The notes beneath the pieces were generated by a model, which saw only the letters and a list, made by a program, of their open reading frames with translations, searched no databases and was not told where the DNA came from. Source: Halomonas sp. UBA3074 (GTDB lineage Bacteria; Pseudomonadota; Gammaproteobacteria; Pseudomonadales; Halomonadaceae). From it: a DNA stretch of 52,640 nucleotides. The stretch is from assembly GCF_002366715.1 (NCBI RefSeq), contig NZ_DFBS01000031.1, forward strand, positions 1-52,640, written 5' to 3'. Shown one piece after another: positions 16,308 to 24,726 of this stretch. Position 1 is the first letter of the stretch. Each line of letters starts with the position of its first letter. The position numbers were made by a program, and so were the translations under genes.

Positions 16308-17395
16308 AGCACGCCGATGGGGTAGGAACCCAGCACCCGTAGATCTGCCGCCCGTAGGCGCACTTCTTCCAGCACCGCGGCAACGCGGGGTTCATCACGG
16401 TGGCCCTTAAAGTCGATGAAAAAGACGTAGTTCCAAACCCCGGTACGCGAAGGACGCGTTTCAAGGCGCGTTAAATCAATCTGGTGTCGATGGAAAGGCT
16501 CTAGCAGCGCATGCAGCGTACCCGGCTGGTTACGCATGGCAACCACAATGGAGGTCTTATCCTCCCCCGCCATGGGCACGTCCTGGTTACCAATGATCAA
16601 AAACCGCGTGGAGTTATCGGGGCGGTCTTCAATTTTTTCCGCAATATGCGAAAGGCCATAAAGCTTAGCCGCCATATCACCAGCAATGGCCGCACTGTGC
16701 CATTCGGTTTTCACCAACTTGGCTGCTTCGGCATTGGAGGAAACGGGCACACGTTCCGCATGGGGGTAGTGCGCATCAAGCCATTTGCGGCACTGGCCGA
16801 AGGATTGCGGGTGCGAATAGATGCGCGAGACTTTATCGCGGCGCGTCGTTTCGCTGACCAGCAGATGATGGTGAATGCGCAGCACCACTTCGCCACAAAT
16901 TTTAATCGAGGAGTCCATGAAGGTGTCCAGGGTGTGGTTGACCACCCCCTCGGTGGAATTTTCCACCGGCACCACGCCATAGTGCACAGCGCCCGCCTCA
17001 ACTTCACGGAATACCTCGTCAATAGCGGCCATGGGCAGGCTCACCGCACTTTCACCAAAGTGCTTGAGCGCCGCCTGCTGGGTAAAGGTACCTTCAGGAC
17101 CCAAATAGGCCACTTTAACCGGTTGCTCAAGTGCCAAACACGCCGACATGATTTCACGGAACAGGCGCGCCATCTCTTCTGAATCAAGCGGGCCTTTGTT
17201 CAACGCCATAATGCGCCGCAATACCTGCGCTTCTCGCTCAGGGCGATAAAACACCGCATCTTTATCTTCGGCCAGTTTAACGTGAGCCACCTGCTGGGCG
17301 CAGTTAGCGCGCTCACTGATCAAATTCAGAATATCGCTATCGAGTTGATCGATACGCTGGCGCAGCTCATCCAGATTGATCGGCGTGTCGGACAT
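16304..17395 (-). CDS. pheA: Chorismate mutase / prephenate dehydratase (P-protein)
   Basis: This 363-residue bifunctional enzyme of phenylalanine synthesis has three parts. They are an AroQ-type chorismate mutase (1-90, LRQRIDQLDSDILNLISER), a prephenate dehydratase (about 95-275, with VAYLGPEGTFTQQAA and NSTRFLIIG) and a C-terminal ACT domain (about 285-360). The ACT domain carries GTLHALLEPF and LETRPSRTG, the feedback site for phenylalanine. It starts 4 bp after serC and overlaps the TyrA-AroA gene, consistent with one aromatic-amino-acid operon. Confidence 0.96.
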   Translation of the reverse strand: MSDTPINLDELRQRIDQLDSDILNLISERANCAQQVAHVKLAEDKDAVFYRPEREAQVLRRIMALNKGPLDSEEMARLFREIMSACLALEQPVKVAYLGPEGTFTQQAALKHFGESAVSLPMAAIDEVFREVEAGAVHYGVVPVENSTEGVVNHTLDTFMDSSIKICGEVVLRIHHHLLVSETTRRDKVSRIYSHPQSFGQCRKWLDAHYPHAERVPVSSNAEAAKLVKTEWHSAAIAGDMAAKLYGLSHIAEKIEDRPDNSTRFLIIGNQDVPMAGEDKTSIVVAMRNQPGTLHALLEPFHRHQIDLTRLETRPSRTGVWNYVFFIDFKGHRDEPRVAAVLEEVRLRAADLRVLGSYPIGVL

Positions 17396-17399
17396 TTTG

Positions 17400-18503
17400 T
17401 TAGCCCCTTGTTTGTTCGAAATCGGCCATAAAGGTTATTAGCGCATCGACGGCAGACTCAGGCACCGCGTTATACAAGCTAGCGCGCATACCGCCCACGC
17501 TGCGGTGGCCTTTTAGGTTAAGCAGCCCCGCCGCATCGGCCTGCTGTAAAAACGCTTTATCCAGCGCCGAATCGGCTAAGACAAAGGGCACATTCATTCG
17601 CGAACGATTGTGCTTGGCTATTGGGTTGCTATAAAACGCACTGCCATCAATCGCCGCGTAAAGCTTATCGGCCTTACGCTGATTGATAGCATCCATGGCT
17701 GCCAGCCCGCCGATATCGTTTTTCAGCCACTCAAATACTAAACCGGCCAAATACCAGGCATAGGTGGGCGGCGTATTCACCATCGAACCCGCTTCCGCCA
17801 GCATCTTATAATCAAACAACGAAGGGATAGTGGCTTGGGCGTTGCCTAACAGGTCGTCGCGAACGACCACCATCGTTAGGCCCGCAGGGCCAATATTTTT
17901 CTGCGCCCCTGCGTATATCACGCCAAATTCACTAACATCAATCGGCCCTGAGAGAATGTTCGACGACATATCGCACACCAATGGTACCTTGGCACCATCG
18001 GCACGCTGTACATGAGGGGTATAGTCGAACTCCAAGCCACCGATGGTTTCGTTGGAGGTGTAGTGCAAATAGGCAGCATCATCACTGACATCAATGTCAT
18101 TCAGGTGAGGCACCATCCTATGGCCGTTAGCCTCGCTGCTAGCCGCTACATGACAGGCATACCCTAGTCGCTTGGCCTCGCTAAGCGCTTTTTTGCCCCA
18201 GATGCCCGTCTGGATGAAGTTGCCGCTACCGCCCTGCCCCAACAGGTTCATGGGCAGCATGGCAAACTGCATGCTGGCACCGCCCTGCAAAAACAGCACG
18301 CGATAGTTATCAGGCACGCCTAGCAGATAGCGAAAATCCGCTTCGGCACGCTCAGCAATGGCGACGAATTCGTCGCTGCGGTGGCTCATTTCCATCACAG
18401 AAAGGCCACGACCCTGGAAGTCCAACAATTCTGCCTGGGCGCGCTCCAGCACGGCGACTGGCAGGGCCGCTGGCCCTGCGCAGAAATTATAGTGACGTGT
18501 CAT
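17400..18503 (-). CDS. serC: Phosphoserine aminotransferase
   Basis: The 367-residue PLP enzyme converts 3-phosphohydroxypyruvate and glutamate to phosphoserine, and also acts in pyridoxal phosphate synthesis. It begins with the SerC N-terminus MTRHYNFCAGPAALP. It has the LFLQGGASMQFAMLPMNLL segment and the PLP-lysine motif (VIYAGAQKNIGPAGLT, lysine in AQKN). The ATG at 18503 overlaps the 3' end of gyrA by 17 bp; an in-frame ATG at 18572 lies deeper in gyrA and would add non-homologous residues. The gyrA-serC-pheA order is common in pseudomonads. Confidence 0.95.
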   Translation of the reverse strand: MTRHYNFCAGPAALPVAVLERAQAELLDFQGRGLSVMEMSHRSDEFVAIAERAEADFRYLLGVPDNYRVLFLQGGASMQFAMLPMNLLGQGGSGNFIQTGIWGKKALSEAKRLGYACHVAASSEANGHRMVPHLNDIDVSDDAAYLHYTSNETIGGLEFDYTPHVQRADGAKVPLVCDMSSNILSGPIDVSEFGVIYAGAQKNIGPAGLTMVVVRDDLLGNAQATIPSLFDYKMLAEAGSMVNTPPTYAWYLAGLVFEWLKNDIGGLAAMDAINQRKADKLYAAIDGSAFYSNPIAKHNRSRMNVPFVLADSALDKAFLQQADAAGLLNLKGHRSVGGMRASLYNAVPESAVDALITFMADFEQTRG

Positions 18504-21213
18504 CGGACCCTGTTTCCTGTGCGTCATCGGATGATTCACTGGGCTGGGTGCCGTCAGGGCTGACGTCCTCAAGAACGCTTATTTCATCGCTCTCTTCCGG
18601 CTCATCGACACGCACCGTCTTGACCAGTTTCTCCTCTTTACCAAGGCGAATCAGCATGACCCCCTGGGTATTACGCGAGGTAGTTGAGACCTCTTCTACG
18701 CGGGTGCGAACAAGCGTGCCGCGGTCAGTGATCAGCATCATCTCGTCGCTGTCATAAACCTGCATCGCCGCCACTAGCGAACCATTACGCTCGCTGGTTT
18801 GCATGGCAATAACACCCTGACCACCACGACCACGCAGCGGGAACTCTTCAAGCCGCGTGCGTTTGCCGTAGCCATTTTCACTGGCGGTCATAATGTAGAT
18901 TTGACCATCTGCAGACTGTGTCACCGCACTCTCTTGACCGCCGTCTTGCGACTCACTGTCGGCGTCCGCTTCCGCATCAATCTGCTGGCTCTTGGGAATG
19001 ATCAGACTGATAACTTCCGCGTCACCGGCCAAACGCATACCGCGCACACCGCGGGCAGTACGTCCCATGGCGCGAGCATTACCCTCTTCAAAGCGAATCG
19101 CCTTGCCATTGGAGGAAAGCAGCATGGCGTGATCATTACCGGTCGTAATGGCAGCGCCAACCAAGCGGTCTCCCTCTTCCAGGTCAATGGCGATAAGACC
19201 CACGCTGCGCGGGCGCGAGAACTGCTCGAGGCTAGTCCGCTTGACGGTGCCTTTGGCGGTAGCAAAGAAGATATAGTGCTCAGGATCGTAATCACGTACC
19301 GGCAAGATGGCGTTAACCGCCTCACCCTCTTCCAACGGCAGCATGTTGACCAACGGTTTACCCCGCGAACCTCGGCTGGCATTCGGCATTTCGTAAACCT
19401 TCAGCCAGTACACCTTGCCGCGATTCGAGAACAACAGCACGGTATCGTGCGTGGACGCGACCAGCAGGTGCTCAATCACATCTTCGTCTTTCATGGCGGT
19501 GGCAGACTTGCCGCGCCCACCCCGGCGCTGCGCCTGATAATCGGACAGCGGCTGGGTTTTGGCATAGCCGGAGCGCGACACGGTCACGACCATGTCTTCT
19601 TCGGCGATCAAATCTTCCATCGAGAGATCAAGATGGCTAGCCTGAATCAAAGTGCGGCGATCATCGCCAAACTGATCACGCACCGCGTGGAGCTCTTCGC
19701 GAATCACTTCCATCAAGCGATCGGCTGAGGCCAGAATCTCGGTCAGCTCGGCAATTTTCTCGAGAATAGTCAAATATTCATCGAGCAACTTCTCGGTCTC
19801 AAGCCCGGTCAAGCGATGCAGACGCAGCTCAAGAATCGCCTGCGCCTGGGCAGGCGAAAGGCGGTAAGACGTCGCAGCGGTGTTTAAACCAAAGCCCTCT
19901 TCCAGCTCTTCTGGCTTGCAAGAGGTAGCACCCGCCCGCTCCAGCATCGCGGTCACTTGACCGGGCTGCCAGGTTTTGGCGAGCAGCTTTTCACGCGCCT
20001 CAGCCGCATTGGGCGAGGCTTTGATCAGCTCGATCACTTCGTCGATATTAGAGATCGCGACCGCCAAGCCTTCCAAGAGATGCCCACGCTCACGGGCTTT
20101 TTTCAGCTCATACAGCGTGCGCCGGGTCACCACTTCGCGACGATGGCGAATAAAGGCTTCCAGCATCTCTTTAAGGTTGAGCGTACGCGGCTGGCCATTC
20201 TCCAGCGCCACCATGTTAATGCCGAACACGTTCTGCAGCTGTGTTTGAGCAAACAGATTATTGACCACGACTTCGCCGGACTCACCGCGCTTGATCTCGA
20301 TCACCACGCGCAGGCCATCTTTGTCCGACTCATCGCGTAACTCGGCGATGCCTTCGATCTTCTTCTCTTTCACCAGCTCGGCGATCTTCTCAATCAACCG
20401 CGCTTTGTTTACCTGGTAAGGCAGCTCGGTGATGATGATGTGATCGCGCCCGGTTTTATCGTGGTGCTCGATGGTATGACAAGCACGCACATAAATACGC
20501 CCACGCCCGGTACGGTACGCCGACAAAATGCCCGCGCGGCCGTTGATGATCGCGCCGGTAGGGAAGTCAGGACCGGGGATGTATTCCATCAAGTCATCCA
20601 CCGACAGCGTGTAGTCGTCGATCAAAGCCAAACAGCCGTCGATCACTTCACGCATGTTATGCGGAGGAATATTGGTGGCCATACCGACCGCGATACCCGA
20701 CGAGCCGTTGATCAGCAGGTTAGGCACTTTGGTAGGCAGGACGGCCGGAATACGCTCGGTACCGTCGTAGTTGTCTACCCAGTCGACGGTATCTTTCTCA
20801 AGGTCAGCGAGCAGCTCATGGGCGAGGCGCGACATGCGCACCTCGGTGTAACGCATGGCGGCCGCGTTATCCCCATCAATAGAACCGAAGTTACCTTGAC
20901 CATCGACCAATACGTGACGCATCGAAAAGTGCTGCGCCATCCGTACGATGGTGTCGTACACCGCGCTATCGCCGTGCGGATGGTATTTACCGATGACATC
21001 GCCGACGACACGCGCCGACTTCTTGTACGGTTTATTCCAATCATTACCCAGTTCATGCATGGCAAACAGCACACGCCGGTGAACCGGTTTAAGGCCATCC
21101 CGCACATCTGGAAGCGCGCGGCCGATAATGACGCTCATCGCATAGTCGAGATACGACTGTTTAAGCTCGTCTTCAATATTGACGGGCAAGATTTCTCTGG
21201 CGATGTCACCCAT
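18487..21213 (-). CDS. gyrA: DNA gyrase subunit A
   Basis: The 908-residue protein forms the A2B2 gyrase that introduces negative supercoils. The winged-helix domain has the quinolone-resistance region HPHGDSAVYDTIVRMAQ with Ser and Asp at the two classical positions, so no common resistance substitution is visible. The catalytic tyrosine lies in AAMRYTEVRMS. The C-terminal beta-pinwheel begins with the GyrA box QRRGGRGK, and the end is an acidic Asp/Glu/Ser-rich tail. The upstream neighbour is a thioesterase gene 153 bp away on the same strand. Confidence 0.97.
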   Translation of the reverse strand: MGDIAREILPVNIEDELKQSYLDYAMSVIIGRALPDVRDGLKPVHRRVLFAMHELGNDWNKPYKKSARVVGDVIGKYHPHGDSAVYDTIVRMAQHFSMRHVLVDGQGNFGSIDGDNAAAMRYTEVRMSRLAHELLADLEKDTVDWVDNYDGTERIPAVLPTKVPNLLINGSSGIAVGMATNIPPHNMREVIDGCLALIDDYTLSVDDLMEYIPGPDFPTGAIINGRAGILSAYRTGRGRIYVRACHTIEHHDKTGRDHIIITELPYQVNKARLIEKIAELVKEKKIEGIAELRDESDKDGLRVVIEIKRGESGEVVVNNLFAQTQLQNVFGINMVALENGQPRTLNLKEMLEAFIRHRREVVTRRTLYELKKARERGHLLEGLAVAISNIDEVIELIKASPNAAEAREKLLAKTWQPGQVTAMLERAGATSCKPEELEEGFGLNTAATSYRLSPAQAQAILELRLHRLTGLETEKLLDEYLTILEKIAELTEILASADRLMEVIREELHAVRDQFGDDRRTLIQASHLDLSMEDLIAEEDMVVTVSRSGYAKTQPLSDYQAQRRGGRGKSATAMKDEDVIEHLLVASTHDTVLLFSNRGKVYWLKVYEMPNASRGSRGKPLVNMLPLEEGEAVNAILPVRDYDPEHYIFFATAKGTVKRTSLEQFSRPRSVGLIAIDLEEGDRLVGAAITTGNDHAMLLSSNGKAIRFEEGNARAMGRTARGVRGMRLAGDAEVISLIIPKSQQIDAEADADSESQDGGQESAVTQSADGQIYIMTASENGYGKRTRLEEFPLRGRGGQGVIAMQTSERNGSLVAAMQVYDSDEMMLITDRGTLVRTRVEEVSTTSRNTQGVMLIRLGKEEKLVKTVRVDEPEESDEISVLEDVSPDGTQPSESSDDAQETGSDDTSL

Positions 21214-21366
21214 GAAAGTCAGATCCTTTGCACTGCATTGGCACTGCGAGAGTTGAAAGCGCTTAAAAACACCGCTCTATTGAATACGATAGAACGGCGC
21301 GCAAATACCCTGCCATCATACCACCGCAAAAGCAGCAAGGGCAGCCAGGGAGCTCACCAAAGCGCT

Positions 21367-21801
21367 TTAGGGGGTAAATGCCTCTTTCGACAAGGTTAAC
21401 GCCGTTAACGCTTCACGCACGTCTCCCTCGATGGCAGCGGCTTTATTGGCCCGCATATCCAACAGTACAAAGGTCAAATCCGCCTGGGCGATCACAGTAC
21501 CGTCTTTACGTACAATACGGTGGTGGCAAAGCCCACTGCGCTCACCTACCTCAACAATGCCCGTGACTATTTCGAGATCATCGCCGTGACGCGCCGCCGC
21601 CAAATAATCGATATTCAAATTGACGACCACAAACGCTCGCCCCGCTTGGTGGAGCTGCTTGATCATTGCCGGATGCTGGTCAAAAAAGTCCCAACGGCCC
21701 TCTTCCATAAACTCCAAGTACCGGGCGTTGTTCACGTGCCCGTAGCCATCCAGGTGATAGCCACGTACGCGCAATTGAACCCGCGATAGCGATGCACTCA
21801 T
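21367..21801 (-). CDS. Acyl-CoA thioesterase, hot-dog fold (YbgC/FadM-like)
   Basis: This 144-residue 4HBT-superfamily protein has the active-site region YHLDGYGHVNNARYLEFMEE. The Asp and the His-Val-Asn pattern are characteristic of YbgC/FadM-type thioesterases, which hydrolyse short- to long-chain acyl-CoA. Residues 60-130 supply the antiparallel beta sheet (VVNLNIDYLAA, GLCHHRIVRKDG). A GGAG lies upstream of the ATG. Substrate preference is not readable from the sequence. It lies upstream of gyrA but has no evident functional link to it. Confidence 0.85.
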   Translation of the reverse strand: MSASLSRVQLRVRGYHLDGYGHVNNARYLEFMEEGRWDFFDQHPAMIKQLHQAGRAFVVVNLNIDYLAAARHGDDLEIVTGIVEVGERSGLCHHRIVRKDGTVIAQADLTFVLLDMRANKAAAIEGDVREALTALTLSKEAFTP

Positions 21802-21977
21802 ATGCGCTCCTCATGTTCCGTTAAAAATGCTGTGAGCTGCCAGCCCGTGTGTGGCTAGCAAACCCTTAATCAAACACAAGTTTGAAACACACGCAACAAC
21901 AGGGATTGGCAGTAGCACGCTGGTAGGAATGCCCCTCTTTCGCCATAATGTGCCACCTTTTAAACAGGATTGGCCTC

Positions 21978-22907
21978 ATGTGGTTTAAGCACCTGCATTT
22001 ATATCGCCTGCACGACGCGCCCACGTTATCCAGCGATGCGCTCGCTAGCGCCTTACAAGAGCATGCCGCCAAACCACTTGGCAACGCCGATGCACGCCGG
22101 TTGGGATGGACCGCCCCCGCAGGACGCCTGGGTGCAGGGCAGCTCGTTCATGAAATTCAATCACACCGCCTTCTTTCAGCCCTGCGCCAAGAACGGCTGC
22201 TGCCAGCGTCTGTCGTCAAAGAAGAAGTTGACGAGCTGGTGGCTGATATAGAAGCCAGTGAAAGCCGCAAAGTCACGCGCAAAGAGAAAACCGCGCTTAA
22301 AGAGCAGGTCACAGAAGATCTCCTGCCCCGCGCCTTTGTTCGCAGCCAGAAAGTGGATCTCTGGTGGGACGTGAATGGTCAAATGATCGGCATCAATGCC
22401 AGCTCGCGCACCCGCGCCGAAGACATTCTGGATCTACTTCGTGAGACGCTGGGCAGCTTAAAAGTCACCCCACTGAGTTCACAGACGCTGCCCATTCGCG
22501 CCATGACCACGTGGCTAGGCGACGCCTCCAGTCGCCCAGCCGATCTTCAGCTTGGTGACCAAGTGGAGCTAAAAGCCAAAGGCGATGACGGTGTGCTCCG
22601 CGCGCGCCAGGTCGACCTGGATAGCGATGAGATACAACAGCTATTAGAAAGCGGCCGCCAGGCAAGCAAGCTCGCGATGAGCCTCGAAGGTCGCTTGAGC
22701 TTTGTGCTTCACGATGATTTGGCACTGAAATCATTGCGCTTTGGCGACGCACTTATCGAAGAAGCCGACCACGCTGACGATGGCGATGACGCCCTTGCTC
22801 GCCTGGAAACCGATTTTATTTTAATGGCGCAGGCCTTATCTAGCGACATTCCACGTTTGATAGAGTGGCTCGGTGGCGAGACACAGCGGGAACCCGCCGC
22901 ACAATAA
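21978..22907 (+). CDS. rdgC: Recombination-associated protein RdgC
   Basis: The 309-residue protein opens with MWFKHLHLYRL, the family's conserved start. It continues with the typical GWTAPAGR segment and the K-rich KEKTALKEQVTEDLLPRAF region. RdgC forms a ring-shaped dimer around double-stranded DNA and modulates RecA. The ATG at 21978 is chosen because family members begin with MWFKN or similar; the ten upstream codons have no support. It is divergent from the thioesterase gene. Confidence 0.95.
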   Translation: MWFKHLHLYRLHDAPTLSSDALASALQEHAAKPLGNADARRLGWTAPAGRLGAGQLVHEIQSHRLLSALRQERLLPASVVKEEVDELVADIEASESRKVTRKEKTALKEQVTEDLLPRAFVRSQKVDLWWDVNGQMIGINASSRTRAEDILDLLRETLGSLKVTPLSSQTLPIRAMTTWLGDASSRPADLQLGDQVELKAKGDDGVLRARQVDLDSDEIQQLLESGRQASKLAMSLEGRLSFVLHDDLALKSLRFGDALIEEADHADDGDDALARLETDFILMAQALSSDIPRLIEWLGGETQREPAAQ

Positions 22908-22988
22908 GGGGTTCTATAGCTATACGCCTCGGTGCTAATGATCGACACCTATTCCTAATCACCAACGGTTTTTCATCCAACGGTTCGC

Positions 22989-24170
22989 ATGACTCAACAC
23001 AATAACGCTACCAACGCCGCAAACGAGACAGACCCGTGGGCCGAGATTCGTCCCTTTATGGACCATGAAGTGGCCGCTGTGCTTGCTAGGCTCTCTCGCG
23101 ACAATGAGCTGCTCGATGCGCTGACGCGCTTTCGGCTTCCGCGCCTGGCACGCTGGGCGCCCTCACTGGCACGCGGCTTTGCCAGCCGTGCCGTGCGCCG
23201 CGAAGTCAAAGATGTGTCATCGGTTTATGAGTTTCAAATGCGTATTGCGCACTATATGGAACGCATGATTCGCACCACTACCGATGCCTTTGAAGTGACC
23301 GGCCTCGATAAACTCGACCCCAATAGCGCTTACCTGTTTATCGGTAACCACCGGGATATCTCGCTGGATCCTGCTTTCGTCAACTATGCGCTGTACCAGG
23401 CAAATCGCGACACCGTGCGCATCGCCATCGGTGATAACTTGCTCAAAAAGCCCTATGTGACCGATCTAATGCGGCTCAACAAGAGCTTTATTGTACCGCG
23501 CAGCGCACGTGGCAAGCGCGCCATGCTAGCGGCATACCAGCAGCTCTCCGCCTATATTCGCCATACGATTACCGAAGACCAGCACTCGATCTGGATGGCG
23601 CAGCGTGAAGGCCGGGCAAAAAATGGTATCGACCATACCGAGCCCGCCATTATCAAAATGCTGATAATGGCCAGGCGGGCGGCAGAGCGCGATATGGTGT
23701 TCGGCGACGCCATTGCTGAACTGAAGCTGGTGCCGGTATCGATTAGCTATGAATATGACCCCTGTGACGTACAAAAGGCCCAAGAGCTGCACGATATTGA
23801 TACCCAGGGCAGCTACGCCAAGGGCGAATTTGAAGATATACGCTCCATTGTCGCGGGCATCACTGGCTCGAAAGGACGTGTACGGCTGCACTTCGGCACG
23901 CCGGTGGGCGCTGATATGGCTACCCCCGATGAAGTAGCGGCTGAGATCGATCGGCAGGTTATCGGCGGCTATCGCCTGTTCCCGAGCCACTATCTGGCCC
24001 TTGAGGCGCTGGGTGAAGCGCCTGAATTGGTGGCCCGCAAAGCCATTACACGCCAAGACAGAGAGCGCTTTAATGCACGGCTTGCCGAGGTACCCGAGGC
24101 ATTACGCCCCTACTGGCTTGCCCAGTACGCCAACCCTGTCAAGCATAAGGCCGGTCGCCTCACGCTCTAA
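22989..24170 (+). CDS. PlsC-like 1-acylglycerol-3-phosphate acyltransferase family protein
   Basis: The protein has 393 residues. The acyltransferase motif GNHRDISLDP (NH-x4-D) is at about 117-126. Further blocks are NKSFIVPRSARGKRA (motif II-like), SIWMAQREGRAKNG (the 'EG.R' block III) and LVPVSISYEYDP (block IV). It is longer than ordinary PlsC (about 240 residues) and has an extra N-terminal helical region, closer to glycerol-3-phosphate acyltransferase-like proteins. It should act at the inner membrane in phospholipid synthesis or remodelling. The exact acyl acceptor is uncertain. Confidence 0.82.
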   Translation: MTQHNNATNAANETDPWAEIRPFMDHEVAAVLARLSRDNELLDALTRFRLPRLARWAPSLARGFASRAVRREVKDVSSVYEFQMRIAHYMERMIRTTTDAFEVTGLDKLDPNSAYLFIGNHRDISLDPAFVNYALYQANRDTVRIAIGDNLLKKPYVTDLMRLNKSFIVPRSARGKRAMLAAYQQLSAYIRHTITEDQHSIWMAQREGRAKNGIDHTEPAIIKMLIMARRAAERDMVFGDAIAELKLVPVSISYEYDPCDVQKAQELHDIDTQGSYAKGEFEDIRSIVAGITGSKGRVRLHFGTPVGADMATPDEVAAEIDRQVIGGYRLFPSHYLALEALGEAPELVARKAITRQDRERFNARLAEVPEALRPYWLAQYANPVKHKAGRLTL

Positions 24171-24336
24171 GGCGGCGAGATAAATCAGCGCCCGGAATCA
24201 GCGCTTTAATCTACCGCTTTTGGTGGTCATTTTTCTACCAGGCAACTCATGCCCGTTGGCCGAAAAAATGCTATGGTCAACGCATTGATTGGTTCCGCTT
24301 GGCGCTGCCGTCGACCGTGATCCCTAGGAGACTCCC

Positions 24337-24618
24337 ATGTCCGGTTCAGAAATTCAGAAAACACGTGTCATCAACGAGCTACGTGGATTTATTCGCAAGC
24401 TGCTACAAGACCCCAAAATCCTCGAGCAATCTTTAACGATTGCTCGTCAGCAGCTCACAGATGGCAATAGCCCAGCGGCGATGGCGCGCATTGCTAACGA
24501 AATATCCGACACCACCAGCGTGCATATCCCGGAAGACCCGGCTGAGCACTCTGAGGCCGATAAACTCTTTTTAGAACTACTGCGCGAAGTGGTTCAAGAA
24601 GAGCAAGCACTCTATTAA
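24337..24618 (+). CDS. Hypothetical small acidic helical protein
   Basis: I do not recognise this 93-residue protein. It appears wholly helical and soluble, with a basic N-terminal third (KTRVINELRGFIRKLLQDPK) and an acidic C-terminal third (EDPAEHSEADKLFLELLREVVQEEQ). A strong TAGGAG ribosome site and its own terminator argue that it is a real gene. It sits between the acyltransferase and metG, facing the same way. No function is proposed. Confidence 0.7.
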   Translation: MSGSEIQKTRVINELRGFIRKLLQDPKILEQSLTIARQQLTDGNSPAAMARIANEISDTTSVHIPEDPAEHSEADKLFLELLREVVQEEQALY

Positions 24619-24640
24619 GCGTTGTTAAGCGCCCGTTTAT

Positions 24641-24675
24641 CGGCGAAGCGCCTTTTAGCGACTTCGCCGTCTTTA
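24641..24675 (+). terminator. Terminator after the small helical protein gene
   Basis: CGGCGAAG (24641-24648) pairs with CTTCGCCG (24662-24669), followed by TCTTTAATTTG. The T-tract is interrupted, so strength is moderate. It lies between the 93-residue gene and metG. Confidence 0.7.
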
Positions 24676-24726
24676 ATTTGTTAACGCTCGAACGATCCTT
24701 ATATTCACTCGGAATAAACCTTCACC

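Noticed and set aside
18799..19728. 309-codon frame antisense to gyrA
   Set aside because: Length is explained by codon bias of gyrA; composition (His/Arg/Thr-rich, no domains) is that of a shadow frame.
20440..21399. 319-codon frame antisense to the gyrA 5' half
   Set aside because: Same reason; it also extends into the intergenic region without a ribosome site.
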